Notes: generated by a model not told the origin, from the sequence alone. A stretch of 64,000 bases of DNA from Chitinophaga filiformis (GCF_900102545.1 NZ_FNBN01000014.1:54662-118661), one strand, 5' to 3'. Counted from the first letter of the stretch, positions 25,673 through 35,431 are shown. Program-made: numbers and translations.

Positions 25673-27904
25673 ATGAATTCTAAGAAGATCACGTCAGGTA
25701 TCGCCCTCATTTTATTATTGCAAAGCACTTATGCCCAGCAGAAACTGAGTGGTTTTAGTAGTGAACACAGCCAACAGCACCAGCAACTGGAAGCCAGTTT
25801 CGACAAGGAACTGAGCGCCGCCGCTATTGGGAATAACATCAAAACCTTGTCGGCCCAGCAACACTATCTCGGTATGCCAAGGGATAAGTGGGTGGCAGAG
25901 AACATCCTGCAACAGTTTAAAAGCTACGGCTGGGATGCCAGGATAGAGACCTACCAGGTGCTTTTCCCGACTCCGAAAACCCGGGTGTTGGAAGCCAGCT
26001 ATCCGGAGAATTATAAGGCGGTGCTCAAAGAGCCTGCGCTTAGGGAAGATCCCAGTACTGGTCAGCCGGATGAACTGGCCACCTACAATGCCTGGAGCGC
26101 CGATGGTGATGTGACCGGGGAACTGGTATTTGTGAATTATGGTTTACCGGAGGACTATGAATACCTGGAAAGGCTGGGCATCAGTGTGCAGGGTAAGATC
26201 GTGATCGCCAAATATGGCCGTTCCTGGAGGGGCATCAAGCCGAAAGTGGCACAGGAACATGGGGCTATCGGTACCCTGATCTATTCCGATCCTAAAGATG
26301 ATGGGTACTACCAGGGAGATGTATATCCGCAGGGGCCTTTTAAAAGCGAATACGGGGTCCAAAGGGGCTCTATTATGGATATGGTGATCTATCCGGGGGA
26401 TCCGCTCACTCCTGGCGTAGGAGCCACGGAAAATGCGAAAAGACTGGAAAGGTCGGCCGCAACCAATCTTTTAAAGATACCGGTACTGCCGATCAGTTAC
26501 CATGATGCGGCGCCATTGTTGGAAGCACTGGATGGTCCGGTTGCGCCTGAAAGCTGGAGAGGCGCCCTGCCATTCACTTATCATATTGGTCCGGGTAAGG
26601 CGAAAGTGCACCTGAAGCTGGAATTTGACTGGAAGATGGTACCTGCTTATAACGTGATCGCTTTTATGAAGGGAAGTCAGCAGCCTGACCAGTGGGTGAT
26701 CAGGGGTAACCACCACGATGCCTGGGTGTATGGCGCTGCGGATCCTGTCAGCGGACTGGCAGCCTTGCTGGAAGAGGCGAAGGCTATTGGTGTGCTGGCG
26801 AAGAAGGGATATAAACCTAAGAGGACATTGGTATACGCGGCCTGGGACGGTGAGGAACCCGGATTGCTGGGCTCTACGGAATGGGTGGAAGCGCATGCAA
26901 CTGAATTACAGCAGAAGGCGGTTGCTTATATCAACTCTGATGGAAATAGCCGTGGTTTTCTCGGCATAGGTGGTTCACATGCACTCGAACCTTTTGCAGG
27001 GGAGATTGCTAAAGGGATTATCGATCCGCAAACTAAGGTAACTGTCCTCGAAAGGAAGCAGGCGTCTGATATCGTATCAGCAGCTACGGTGAAAGCCAAA
27101 AAGGACTTGCTGGCGAAGAAGGATATGACGATCAGCGCACTGGGATCGGGGTCTGATTATTCGTCTTTCCTGCAGCACCTCGGAATTCCGTCTTTGAATG
27201 TTGGTTTCGGCGGAGAAGGTGCAGGTGGAGAATACCACTCGATCTACGATACCTATGAGAACTATTCCCGCTTTAAAGATCCCGGTTTTGAGTATGGGGT
27301 AGCATTGTCCAAATTCGGTGGTCATGCGGCCCTGAGACTGGCAGATGCGGATGTATTACCATTTGACTTCCGCAGTCTTTCCAAAACCATCAACGGGTAT
27401 ACAACAGAACTGATTGCACTGATGGAACAGATGAGAGAATCTACTGCAGTGGAGAATCAGGTCATCAATAACAAGGCTTACGAACTGACAGTTGATATCA
27501 GTAAACCAATTAAAGCGCCATCTGTAAAATCGGAGGTACCTTATATTGACTTCTCAAAATTGCAGAATGCATTGGTGGCATTGGATAAAGCTACCCAGCA
27601 ATTGCAGGAGGCGAGGACCAAAGCGCCTGTTCCTGGAGAGAAAACAGATGCGCTCAATAAGGCGCTTTATCAGGCGGAACAACAGCTGTTGTATGATAAG
27701 GGATTGCCAAACAGGGCCTGGTATAAACACACGGTGTATGCGCCTGGATTTTATACAGGTTATGGTGTGAAGACCCTTCCCGGTATCCGGGAGGCCATCG
27801 AACAGAGAAGATGGCAGGAAGTAGAGGAGCAGATCGCTATCGCAGCGGAGGCGGTGAACCGGTTGACGAATTATCTGCAACAGGTGACGGCGGGATTGAA
27901 ATAA
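25673..27904 (+). CDS. Secreted M28 metallopeptidase, glutamate carboxypeptidase II-like
   Basis: A 743-residue exported peptidase (signal MNSKKITSGIALILLLQSTYAQ) with the same domain order as PSMA/GCPII: N-terminal part, protease-associated PA domain (about 120-310), M28 zinc domain and C-terminal transferrin-receptor-like dimerisation domain (about 600-740). Zinc ligands and catalytic residues are visible in GNHHDAWVYGAADPVSG, WDGEEPGLLGSTEW, NSDGNSRG and GGEYHSIYDTYENY. It probably removes C-terminal glutamate-like residues from peptides in the periplasm or outside. Confidence 0.92.
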   Translation: MNSKKITSGIALILLLQSTYAQQKLSGFSSEHSQQHQQLEASFDKELSAAAIGNNIKTLSAQQHYLGMPRDKWVAENILQQFKSYGWDARIETYQVLFPTPKTRVLEASYPENYKAVLKEPALREDPSTGQPDELATYNAWSADGDVTGELVFVNYGLPEDYEYLERLGISVQGKIVIAKYGRSWRGIKPKVAQEHGAIGTLIYSDPKDDGYYQGDVYPQGPFKSEYGVQRGSIMDMVIYPGDPLTPGVGATENAKRLERSAATNLLKIPVLPISYHDAAPLLEALDGPVAPESWRGALPFTYHIGPGKAKVHLKLEFDWKMVPAYNVIAFMKGSQQPDQWVIRGNHHDAWVYGAADPVSGLAALLEEAKAIGVLAKKGYKPKRTLVYAAWDGEEPGLLGSTEWVEAHATELQQKAVAYINSDGNSRGFLGIGGSHALEPFAGEIAKGIIDPQTKVTVLERKQASDIVSAATVKAKKDLLAKKDMTISALGSGSDYSSFLQHLGIPSLNVGFGGEGAGGEYHSIYDTYENYSRFKDPGFEYGVALSKFGGHAALRLADADVLPFDFRSLSKTINGYTTELIALMEQMRESTAVENQVINNKAYELTVDISKPIKAPSVKSEVPYIDFSKLQNALVALDKATQQLQEARTKAPVPGEKTDALNKALYQAEQQLLYDKGLPNRAWYKHTVYAPGFYTGYGVKTLPGIREAIEQRRWQEVEEQIAIAAEAVNRLTNYLQQVTAGLK

Positions 27905-28314
27905 GGCGATTTAGCTTTTTTACAGTTACAGCGGTTGTACAGCTAAGTATTTATATTTACGTTAAGTAGTCCGGTTTCAGTATGGGATACCGTTTTGATA
28001 CCGCTTAGATACCGCTTTAATACCGCTAATCCTGCGTTGATCCTGCGTTCATGAACGTAAGATCAACGCAGGATTAGCGGTATCAAAGCGGCATCTAAGC
28101 GGCATAAAATCAGTATTTCCCGCACGCCTTTTCTTCCTTTTTCCAGGTAACTTTGTGATATATTCATAACCACCCCTGCTAATCTCCCTGAGTTAGAGTA
28201 GCATTATCTCGAATAATCCGCGTTATCAACGCGTCCATATAAACACGCATTTCCTTATTGGGGTAAGGCGCCTGGCAGCTTCCGTAAAGCTACGGCGCAA
28301 TGACCAGCGGGAGA
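27905..28314. other. 410-bp intergenic region with repeats
   Basis: Holds a CGGTTTCAGTATGGGAT arm (27971-27988) and the 11-bp periodic palindromic array (27987-28107). From 28108 to 28314 only short GC-rich complementarities (for example CGTTATCAACGCG, GCGCC near 28270) are seen; no gene. Confidence 0.7.
27987..28107. repeat. Palindromic array of eleven 11-bp units
   Basis: The stretch divides without remainder into eleven 11-mers: four ATACCG-type, two CCTGCGTT-type, then the complementary GAACGTAAGAT, CAACGCAGGAT, TAGCGGTATCA and two AAGCGGCAT-type units. The centre is near TTCATGAA at 28049-28056, and the two halves are near-perfect reverse complements over about 50 bp. The period matches one helical turn and the whole can fold back as one long hairpin or cruciform. 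Confidence 0.85.
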
Positions 28315-29010
28315 TCATAATAAGTTCAACCGGCTGTTAAGTGCAGCACGATAAGCATCTGCAACCGGGACAGCGTTCTTTGAGATAACAATAGCGCCAT
28401 CCTGAATGGAGTCGATCTTATCCAGCGCCACAATGTAAGAGCGATGTACGCGCATAAACTTTGCGTCGGGCAATCTCTCTTCGATGGCTTTTAAGGTGGA
28501 ATGCACCGCATGGAATTTCTGGGGAGTATGCAGTTTTACATAGTCGCCCATGGCTTCCAGGTAGAGAATTTCATCCAGCTTGATACGTTTCAGTGTACCG
28601 CTATCCCTGATGAAGACAAACTCGTTGTCGGTATCATGCACTTCGCGGGCGGTAGCCTGATGTAGCTCTTTCGCTCGTTCTATAGCCTGCAGGAAGCGGG
28701 AGGGGGTAACAGGCTTGATAAGATAATCTGCTACATGCAGTTCAAAGGCCTCCAATGCGTAGTCTTTCTTGGCAGTGGTAAAGATGATGACAGGGCCTTT
28801 CTTCCCGATGTTACGTGTCAGCTCGATGCCGTTCATACCGGGCATTTCAATGTCAAGCAGTAAGAGATCGATCTTTTCCTTCTGCAGGATATTATAGGCT
28901 TCTATTGCACTGGCACATTCGCCAGCTACACGTAGCTGATCTACATGACTGGCCAACTGCTTCATTGCAGTGCGCGCCAGTTTGTTGTCGTCGATTATCA
29001 GGCAGTTCAT
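28315..29010 (-). CDS. LytTR-family response regulator
   Basis: 231 residues: receiver domain (MNCLIIDDNKLAR, phospho-Asp in LLLLDIEMPGMNG, TTAKKDYALEAF, lysine in YLIKPV) and a C-terminal LytTR DNA-binding domain (FVFIRDSGTLKRIKLDEILYLEAMGDYVKLHT through FMRVHRSYIVALDKID). In Bacteroidota these usually pair with a membrane LytS/YehU-type kinase, but none lies next to it. It is divergent from the RND efflux operon and may control it. ATG at 29008-29010 is chosen because a -7 box occupies the upstream extension. Confidence 0.92.
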   Translation of the reverse strand: MNCLIIDDNKLARTAMKQLASHVDQLRVAGECASAIEAYNILQKEKIDLLLLDIEMPGMNGIELTRNIGKKGPVIIFTTAKKDYALEAFELHVADYLIKPVTPSRFLQAIERAKELHQATAREVHDTDNEFVFIRDSGTLKRIKLDEILYLEAMGDYVKLHTPQKFHAVHSTLKAIEERLPDAKFMRVHRSYIVALDKIDSIQDGAIVISKNAVPVADAYRAALNSRLNLL

Positions 29011-29014
29011 AGTG

Positions 29015-29022
29015 CAAATATA
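29015..29022 (-). promoter_or_regulatory. -7 box of the LytTR regulator, 4 nt from the start codon
   Basis: TATATTTG on the minus strand, then CACT, then ATG. Same layout as the symporter promoter at 5519-5526; predicted leaderless mRNA. Confidence 0.5.
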
Positions 29023-29094
29023 CACAAGCTCCATACCGGGATGCCGGAACAGACATTATAATTCGCTTAAAACCGTGGGGAGGGCTATGTATTA

Positions 29095-29102
29095 TAAATT
29101 TG
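29095..29102 (+). promoter_or_regulatory. -7 box of the efflux operon
   Basis: TAAATTTG matches TAnnTTTG, 24 nt before the ATG at 29127. Confidence 0.4.
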
Positions 29103-29126
29103 TTTAAATATCTTGCATGCATATAA

Positions 29127-29516
29127 ATGGGTCTCGACTTGAAACAGCTCAAAAGGCTTTTACTTTTCCTTTCATGCGTCTTTCTCCTGCCACTGCTGCA
29201 GGAAGAGTCCCCATTTATTGCTTCCGGATCACAGACAATAATACATGCCTATACTGCTAATGTTATATCTCATGCTGATAATAACCAGGCAGATGTAACA
29301 GCTATTAGCGGAGAGCAATGTTTTAAAAGTAGTATCCGTAAGTATAATCATCGTACCAGGGCATTAAATGACTATCATGAGCTATGCCTGTTTGTGCCCA
29401 GTATCCGTATCAAAACATGCTTTGTTTATATTCCTGCTGTTTATAGCGGATATAAAAATTCCTATATCAGTGTCGCCGTTACACTCAGTGACTGGCGTGG
29501 GCCTCCTGTAGTCTGA
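29127..29516 (+). CDS. Small secreted protein of unknown function leading the efflux operon
   Basis: 129 residues with a hydrophobic N-terminus (LLLFLSCVFLLPLL), then a low-homology region with three cysteines in the mature part and the ending SDWRGPPVV. Short exported proteins with a Pro-Pro tail are often seen just before metal or drug efflux genes in Bacteroidota, as I recall, but I cannot assign a family. It lies 75 bp before the TolC-like gene and appears to be in the same operon. Confidence 0.5.
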   Translation: MGLDLKQLKRLLLFLSCVFLLPLLQEESPFIASGSQTIIHAYTANVISHADNNQADVTAISGEQCFKSSIRKYNHRTRALNDYHELCLFVPSIRIKTCFVYIPAVYSGYKNSYISVAVTLSDWRGPPVV

Positions 29517-29590
29517 TTTTTCCTCTCTCTTTTATTATCCTTATTTAATACCGTAGACAGGCGTCTATGGTGACTCAACATCTGTCAGTT

Positions 29591-31012
29591 ATGAATAAAA
29601 AAATTGCTGCAGGGTTGTGGGTGTTCATACTATGTCTGGCGACTGGCATGCCGAATCATACCTATGCGCAGTCGGGCGGAGAAAATCTGTCCCTCCAGCA
29701 GGCTATTACCCTGACCCTTCAACATTATCCATCATTAAAAGCAAAGCAAACATTATCGCGGGCAGGCATTGCCCATACAACGGATATCAGTCATAACTGG
29801 TGGCCTTCCGTTAAGCTTGTTGAAGAAGCCACTGTTGGAACGGACAATGGTATTTACGGCTCTTATTTTCCGTTAAGCACCATTCCATCTACATCAGGCG
29901 GGATCCGTGGAGCTAACCGCAGTGATGTAATGAGTGGCAATATTGCGCTGGCACAGGTACAGTGGGAAGTATACAACTTTGGCGCATATCGCACACAAAA
30001 AGAAGAAGCAGTGCAGCAGCAGAAAGTATTGGGACTTGATGCAGACATTACTGCTAATGACCTGATGGTGGCTGTGATACGGGATTACCTCGGGTTATTG
30101 CAATACCGTTCACAGATGAAGATCCAGGAAGACAATATAGAGCGTACACGGTCAGTACAAAAGGCGGTGACGGCTATTGTACTGCATGGGCTGAAACCTG
30201 GTGTAGACAGCTCTATAGCAGCTGCAGAATTATCCAAAGCAAGACTGAACTATCTCGATATTCAGAACAACTATAATAGTGTGCGGCTACATCTGGGCAT
30301 TTTAACAGGATTGGATACCAGTGCTATTCAGCCGGATACACTGTACGACAACGGCTTGCTGTCAATGCTGACAGGATTGACTGATACTGCATCAGTGGCG
30401 AAAGGACATCCCGTGTTACTGTATTATAACGGTTTGTTACTGCAACAGCAGAAACATGAACAGGTGATCCGCAGAGCAGCGCTACCTAAAATATCGTTGT
30501 TGGCTTCAGGATGGATGCGCGGTTCCAGTGGACAGTTCAATGATATCTATAATAAAAATCTGTGGAGCGGATTGGGATACAGCCGTTATAACTATCTCGC
30601 AGGACTGGCACTGACTTATAATCTTGCCGATATAGGACACACAAAAGATAAAGTGAGAGAACAGCACCTGCGTACCCAGGCCGCTGCAGAACAGCTGGAG
30701 ACAACGCAGGCTGTGCTGGATAATCAGTTGCAGCAGTCACGCCTGGGTATCCGTACTTCTCTTGACAAGCTACGTGAAATGCCAGCACAGCTAAATGCGG
30801 CGCGAGCTGCTGCTGTGCAGAAGATGGCCTTGTATAAAGGAGGATTGACCAATATCATTGAGGTGACCAATGCCTTATACCTGCTAAACAGGGCGGAAAC
30901 AGACCTTGTACAGACGCGTAATGCGGCATGGCAGGCTCTTTTCACACAGGCATTCGCCGTTAACAATATTCAGGAACTGGTGCAACAGCTGGAGCTTGCC
31001 CGCAAACAGTAA
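29591..31012 (+). CDS. TolC-family outer membrane efflux protein
   Basis: 473 residues. Signal peptide ends near HTYAQ. Duplicated helical hairpins of the TolC fold: SLQQAITLTLQHYPSLKAKQ at the N-terminus, long helices with QQKVLGLDADITANDLMVAVIRDYLGLLQYRSQMKIQEDNIERT, a central strand region and the second repeat ending LYLLNRAETDLVQTRNAAWQALF. It forms the outer-membrane duct of the tripartite pump encoded downstream. Start taken at ATG 29591 (MNKKIAAG). Confidence 0.9.
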   Translation: MNKKIAAGLWVFILCLATGMPNHTYAQSGGENLSLQQAITLTLQHYPSLKAKQTLSRAGIAHTTDISHNWWPSVKLVEEATVGTDNGIYGSYFPLSTIPSTSGGIRGANRSDVMSGNIALAQVQWEVYNFGAYRTQKEEAVQQQKVLGLDADITANDLMVAVIRDYLGLLQYRSQMKIQEDNIERTRSVQKAVTAIVLHGLKPGVDSSIAAAELSKARLNYLDIQNNYNSVRLHLGILTGLDTSAIQPDTLYDNGLLSMLTGLTDTASVAKGHPVLLYYNGLLLQQQKHEQVIRRAALPKISLLASGWMRGSSGQFNDIYNKNLWSGLGYSRYNYLAGLALTYNLADIGHTKDKVREQHLRTQAAAEQLETTQAVLDNQLQQSRLGIRTSLDKLREMPAQLNAARAAAVQKMALYKGGLTNIIEVTNALYLLNRAETDLVQTRNAAWQALFTQAFAVNNIQELVQQLELARKQ

Positions 31013-31029
31013 TAGCAAAAAAGTCAATT

Positions 31030-34000
31030 ATGTCATTAGTTACTAGCGCACTGAAAAAGCCATTGTCCGTGGTTGTACTGACCCTCGGCATGTTCCTGTT
31101 TTCAGTACTGGCTGTTATGAATATTCCTATAGACATCTTTCCCAAGCTGAATCTGCCGACGATCTATGTCATAGAGCCTTATGGCGGCATGTCGCCCCAG
31201 CAAATGGAAGGATTCTTTGCTACCCGCTTGCAGGACCAGTTCCTGTATGTGAACGGGATCAAAAATATCAGCAGTAAGAATATACAGGGGCTTACAATGA
31301 TCAAGCTCTCTTTTTATGAGAATACCGATATGGCGGAGGCTTCGGCACAGGTGGCCTTACAGGTGAACAGGGCGATGAAGTTCTTTCCACCAGGTGCGTT
31401 GCCACCACAGGTGGTGCGTTTTGACGCTTCTTCATTACCGGTGGGACAATTGGTATTCAGTTGTCCCAACCGTTCATTGAAAGATATTTACGATCTGGCC
31501 AATACGCGCGTCAGGCCGATGTTTGGTTCCGTACCAGGCCTGTCTGCACCACCGCCGTTTGGCGCCAACTCCCGCTCTGTGATCGTCAGTGTAGACCCTG
31601 ATCGTTTACGTAGTTACAATATGAGTGCGGATGAAGTAGTGGAGGCGATTGCGAAGAACAACGTGATGACGCCTTCAGGGAATATCCGCATCAATAATAC
31701 GATGTATGTGACCACTATCAATTCGCTGGAGAAACAAGTAGAAGATTTCGGGGATATTCCCATTACGACCAATGGCAATTCTACCGTGTTCGTGAGAGAT
31801 GTGGCGAGGGTAAGCGATGCGGCGGATATTACGGTAGATTATGCATTGGTGAATGGGCGGCGATCTGTTTACATTCCTGTCGTGAAAACTGCGGATGCTT
31901 CTACCTGGGACGTGGTGAAAGAACTGAAAGCAAGATTGCCTGAGATGCAGAGTCTTTTACCTGAAGATGTGAAGGTGACCTACGAGTTTGACCAATCTGT
32001 GTTTGTGATCAATGCGGTAAAGAGCTTGATGACGGAGGGTTTGCTGGGCGCATTGCTGACAGGATTGATGGTGTTGTTGTTCCTGAGGGACCTGCGGAGT
32101 TGCCTGGTAGTGGTGGTGACGATTCCCATTGCTATCCTGGCGGCGGTGCTGGGATTAAAGCTGGCAGGACAGACCATCAACCTGATGACATTGAGCGGAC
32201 TGGCGTTAGCCATTGGCGTACTGGTGGATCAGGCGACGGTGACGATAGAAAATATTCACCAGCACCTGGAGATGGGAAAATCCAAGCGGCAGGCTATTTA
32301 TGAGGCGAGTGAGGAGATCGCGTTTCCCTTGTTGCTCATACTCCTGTGTATACTGGCGGTGTTTGCACCTTCATTTATCATGACAGGTGTGCCGAAGGCA
32401 ATGTTCCTGCCATTGTCGCTGTCTATTGGCTTCGCGATGATAGCATCTTACTTCGCGGCGCAGTCGCTCGTACCGGTATTGTCCAACTGGTGGCTGAAAG
32501 AAGGCAAGTTCAATCATGGATTGGCACTGGATGATGAAGAGATCAGGCAGGTAAGGCACGACCATACGCATCATGGGCATAAAGGTGGTTTTGAGCGATT
32601 TAAGGACCGTTTTGTGTCATTGCTGGAATGGTTGGGCAGGCGTTCGCGACTGGTGATAGGCTTGTATGTGATAGTGGCATTCGGTGTTGCAGGAGCTGCC
32701 TTTATGATAATCGGGAAGGACCTGATGCCACATGTGAATACAGGGCAGTTCCAGTTGAGATTGAAAGAGCCGGATGGTACAAGGCTGGAGAGAACGGAGG
32801 AGAAGGTGCATGAGGTACTGGCGTTGATCGATAGTACGGTGAACGGGAATGTGGCGATCAGTTCGGGGTATGTGGGGTTGGTACCGAGTAGCTATGGTAC
32901 CAGTAATCTGTATGTGTTTAACGCAGGTACGCATGAAGCGGTATTACAGGTCAATTTAAACGAGGATTACAAAGTTGACATAGAAGACCTCAAAGATGAA
33001 TTACGCGCCCGTATTAAGGCTAAAATGCCCGAAATGCGTGTAAGCTTCGAACCGGTAGACATGACAGAGAAGATCATGGCGCAGGGGGCGGCTACGCCTA
33101 TTGAAGTGAGGGTAGCCGGAAAGGACATGAAACAGATAGCTGCTTATGCGGGGGAGCTGGTAGATAAACTGAAGGAAGTGGATTTCCTGCGGGATGTGCA
33201 GATCGCGCAGCCACTGCATTATCCAGTCATCAATATCAATATAGACCGGTTCAAGGTAGCGCAGATGGGGCTGAATATGTACCAGGTTGCCCGTTCGGTG
33301 ACTGCATCCACCTCTTCCAGTCGTTTTACGGAAAAGAACCAATGGCTGGATGAGAAGGTGGCGTATACTTACCAGGTGCAGGTACAGGTGCCGGAGTATA
33401 TCATGCAGACGATTGATGATCTGAAAGAGATACCATTGGTAAAAGGGCAGCCAAGACCTGTGTTGGGAGATGTGGCGACCTTCTCTCATGGTGAGATGCC
33501 GGGCGAATTTGACAGGGCAGGGACAAGGCGTTTTGTGACTGTCAGTGCTAATATCACTGGCAAGGACTTAGGTGCGGCTACGAAGGTGGTGCAGAACGCC
33601 ATTAAAGAAATGGGAGAACCGCCGAGAGGATTGAAGGTAGAGCTGAAAGGGAGTTCCAGTCTGTTAGTCGAGACACTATCCAGTTTGCAGAATGGTCTGA
33701 TGCTGGCTATTGTGGTGATCTTCTTACTGCTGGCGGCTAACTACCAGTCGTTTAAATTAAGCTTCGTAGTGTTGGTGACGGTGCCTGCGGTAATAGCCGG
33801 AGCGCTGATCATGCTGTTGCTGACAGGCGCTACGCTGAACCTGCAATCGTATATGGGCATGATCATGTCGACAGGGGTATCTGTGGCGAATGCGATCCTG
33901 ATCGTAACCAATGCGGAGAAGCTCCGGCTGGAATACCGGGATGCGTATAAAGCGGCTATTACCAGTGCCGGTATCCGTTTGCGTCCTATCCTGATGACCA

Positions 34001-34242
34001 GTCTGGCGATGATAGCGGGTATGGTGCCAATGGCAACGGGACTGGGAGAATCGGGAGATCAGACGGCGCCGTTAGGCCGGGCGGTGATAGGAGGATTGAT
34101 TGCTTCCACACTGGCGGCCCTGCTCATCTTACCGTTGGTATATGCTGCCATTCAGCGAAAAGCATCTTATGACGATCCGTCATTGCTACCTGTAAAAAAA
34201 ATAAAGGAACCTAAAATAGCGACCAATCATGTACACGTATAA
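31030..34242 (+). CDS. RND-family inner-membrane efflux transporter
   Basis: 1070 residues with the AcrB/CzcA layout: N-terminal span, periplasmic loop, TM2-6 (LLGALLTGLMVLLFLRDLRSCLVVVVTIPIAILAAV...), second loop and TM8-12 (about 860-1040). TM4 carries an acidic residue in GVLVDQATVTIENIHQH, matching the proton-relay aspartate. A cytosolic His-rich patch HDHTHHGHKGG lies between TM6 and TM7 and may bind metal, but the substrate (drug or metal) is undefined. Sits between the outer-membrane and adaptor genes; its end overlaps the adaptor start by 14 bp. Confidence 0.93.
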   Translation: MSLVTSALKKPLSVVVLTLGMFLFSVLAVMNIPIDIFPKLNLPTIYVIEPYGGMSPQQMEGFFATRLQDQFLYVNGIKNISSKNIQGLTMIKLSFYENTDMAEASAQVALQVNRAMKFFPPGALPPQVVRFDASSLPVGQLVFSCPNRSLKDIYDLANTRVRPMFGSVPGLSAPPPFGANSRSVIVSVDPDRLRSYNMSADEVVEAIAKNNVMTPSGNIRINNTMYVTTINSLEKQVEDFGDIPITTNGNSTVFVRDVARVSDAADITVDYALVNGRRSVYIPVVKTADASTWDVVKELKARLPEMQSLLPEDVKVTYEFDQSVFVINAVKSLMTEGLLGALLTGLMVLLFLRDLRSCLVVVVTIPIAILAAVLGLKLAGQTINLMTLSGLALAIGVLVDQATVTIENIHQHLEMGKSKRQAIYEASEEIAFPLLLILLCILAVFAPSFIMTGVPKAMFLPLSLSIGFAMIASYFAAQSLVPVLSNWWLKEGKFNHGLALDDEEIRQVRHDHTHHGHKGGFERFKDRFVSLLEWLGRRSRLVIGLYVIVAFGVAGAAFMIIGKDLMPHVNTGQFQLRLKEPDGTRLERTEEKVHEVLALIDSTVNGNVAISSGYVGLVPSSYGTSNLYVFNAGTHEAVLQVNLNEDYKVDIEDLKDELRARIKAKMPEMRVSFEPVDMTEKIMAQGAATPIEVRVAGKDMKQIAAYAGELVDKLKEVDFLRDVQIAQPLHYPVININIDRFKVAQMGLNMYQVARSVTASTSSSRFTEKNQWLDEKVAYTYQVQVQVPEYIMQTIDDLKEIPLVKGQPRPVLGDVATFSHGEMPGEFDRAGTRRFVTVSANITGKDLGAATKVVQNAIKEMGEPPRGLKVELKGSSSLLVETLSSLQNGLMLAIVVIFLLLAANYQSFKLSFVVLVTVPAVIAGALIMLLLTGATLNLQSYMGMIMSTGVSVANAILIVTNAEKLRLEYRDAYKAAITSAGIRLRPILMTSLAMIAGMVPMATGLGESGDQTAPLGRAVIGGLIASTLAALLILPLVYAAIQRKASYDDPSLLPVKKIKEPKIATNHVHV

Positions 34243-35320
34243 GTATCTGTTCACTATAGGCCTGCTGGCTGCCTTGTTCACTGCCTGCCATGAAAAGGCG
34301 TCTCAAAGGAAAGAAGCTGTCAAAAGCAATAAGAATCAAAAATTTGAACTGGCCACTGTTATTCATGAACCGCTGTCGTCCAGTATACAATTGCCTGCGG
34401 TGCTGGAAGCTTATCAGCGGGTGAGTATTTATCCGCGGGTGAGTGGTTTTGTAAAAACAGTTGCGGTGGACAGGGGGAGTGTGGTCCATAAGGGAGAGGT
34501 GTTGATCACACTGGATGCACCGGAGATCATTCAACAGTACTTTGCTGCCCAGTCGAAGTATTTGCAGTCGAAGGCGGTATTTGCGGCCTCCAAAGACAAC
34601 TATGAGCGCACACTGGCAGTCAGTGAGACACCGGGAACTGTTTCCGCCCACGATGTCGAAGTAGCCGAGGCCCGTATGGTGGCAGATAGCGCCATTATGA
34701 ACAGCGAACTGGCGAATTTCAGAGCGCTGGAAGCTACGAGGAGTTATCTGACGGTGACAGCACCTTTTGATGGAGTGATCACAGAACGTAACGTACATCC
34801 GGGTGCATTAGTGGGACCGGGAACAAAGCTCGACGGCGGGGCCATGCTGATGCTGGAACAGGAGGACCGTCTGCGCCTGGTGGTGCAGGTGCCGGAAGTA
34901 TATAGCGCACAACTGTCGGCCGCAAGACAGGTATCGTTTCATGTGAATGCATTGCCCGGGAAGATCTTTGCAGGGGCGATCAGTCGTCAGGCAGGTTCTT
35001 TGAGTGACCGTTATCGCTCTGAAGCGGTGGAAGTGGATGTACAGAATGTACAGCATCTCCTGAAACCGGGAATGTATGCGGAGATCACCATTCCGGTTAC
35101 CGGATCCGTACAGGCGATGGTAGTACCGGGTAGTGCGATAGTGACCTCTACAGAGAAGAAGTATGTAGTGGCGGTGAGAGAGGGATATACACGATGGATT
35201 GATGTGCAGGAGGGGAATCACCATAGTGATTCATCTGAAGTGTTTGGTAGTTTGATGCCGGGGGATAGGGTGATTGTTCATGCGAATGATGAGATAAAGG
35301 AGGGGCTTAGGATTGATTAG
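34229..35320 (+). CDS. RND efflux periplasmic adaptor lipoprotein
   Basis: 363 residues. Lipobox LLAALFTAC places it on the membrane. Membrane-fusion features: VSIYPRVSGFVKTVAVDRGSVVHKGEVLITLDAPE (lipoyl half), long alpha-hairpin (AAQSKYLQSKAVFAASKDNYERTLA...), second half YLTVTAPFDGVITERNVHPGALVG and beta-barrel/MP domains. Start overlaps the pump gene. Completes the tripartite pump of 29.6-35.3 kb. Confidence 0.92.
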   Translation: MYTYKYLFTIGLLAALFTACHEKASQRKEAVKSNKNQKFELATVIHEPLSSSIQLPAVLEAYQRVSIYPRVSGFVKTVAVDRGSVVHKGEVLITLDAPEIIQQYFAAQSKYLQSKAVFAASKDNYERTLAVSETPGTVSAHDVEVAEARMVADSAIMNSELANFRALEATRSYLTVTAPFDGVITERNVHPGALVGPGTKLDGGAMLMLEQEDRLRLVVQVPEVYSAQLSAARQVSFHVNALPGKIFAGAISRQAGSLSDRYRSEAVEVDVQNVQHLLKPGMYAEITIPVTGSVQAMVVPGSAIVTSTEKKYVVAVREGYTRWIDVQEGNHHSDSSEVFGSLMPGDRVIVHANDEIKEGLRID

Positions 35321-35431
35321 AAAGGAGCTGTGTTGCATTATTGAGGGATAATGGATAGCATAGGACTGATCGGATGGAGGCAAGCGTGTCCCCGGCAGCA
35401 TTTTTGTATTTCATTGATTAAACGTATTGAT

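Noticed and set aside
27987..28107. Possible CRISPR-like array
   Set aside because: Units are 11 bp with no spacers and a central dyad; no cas genes nearby.
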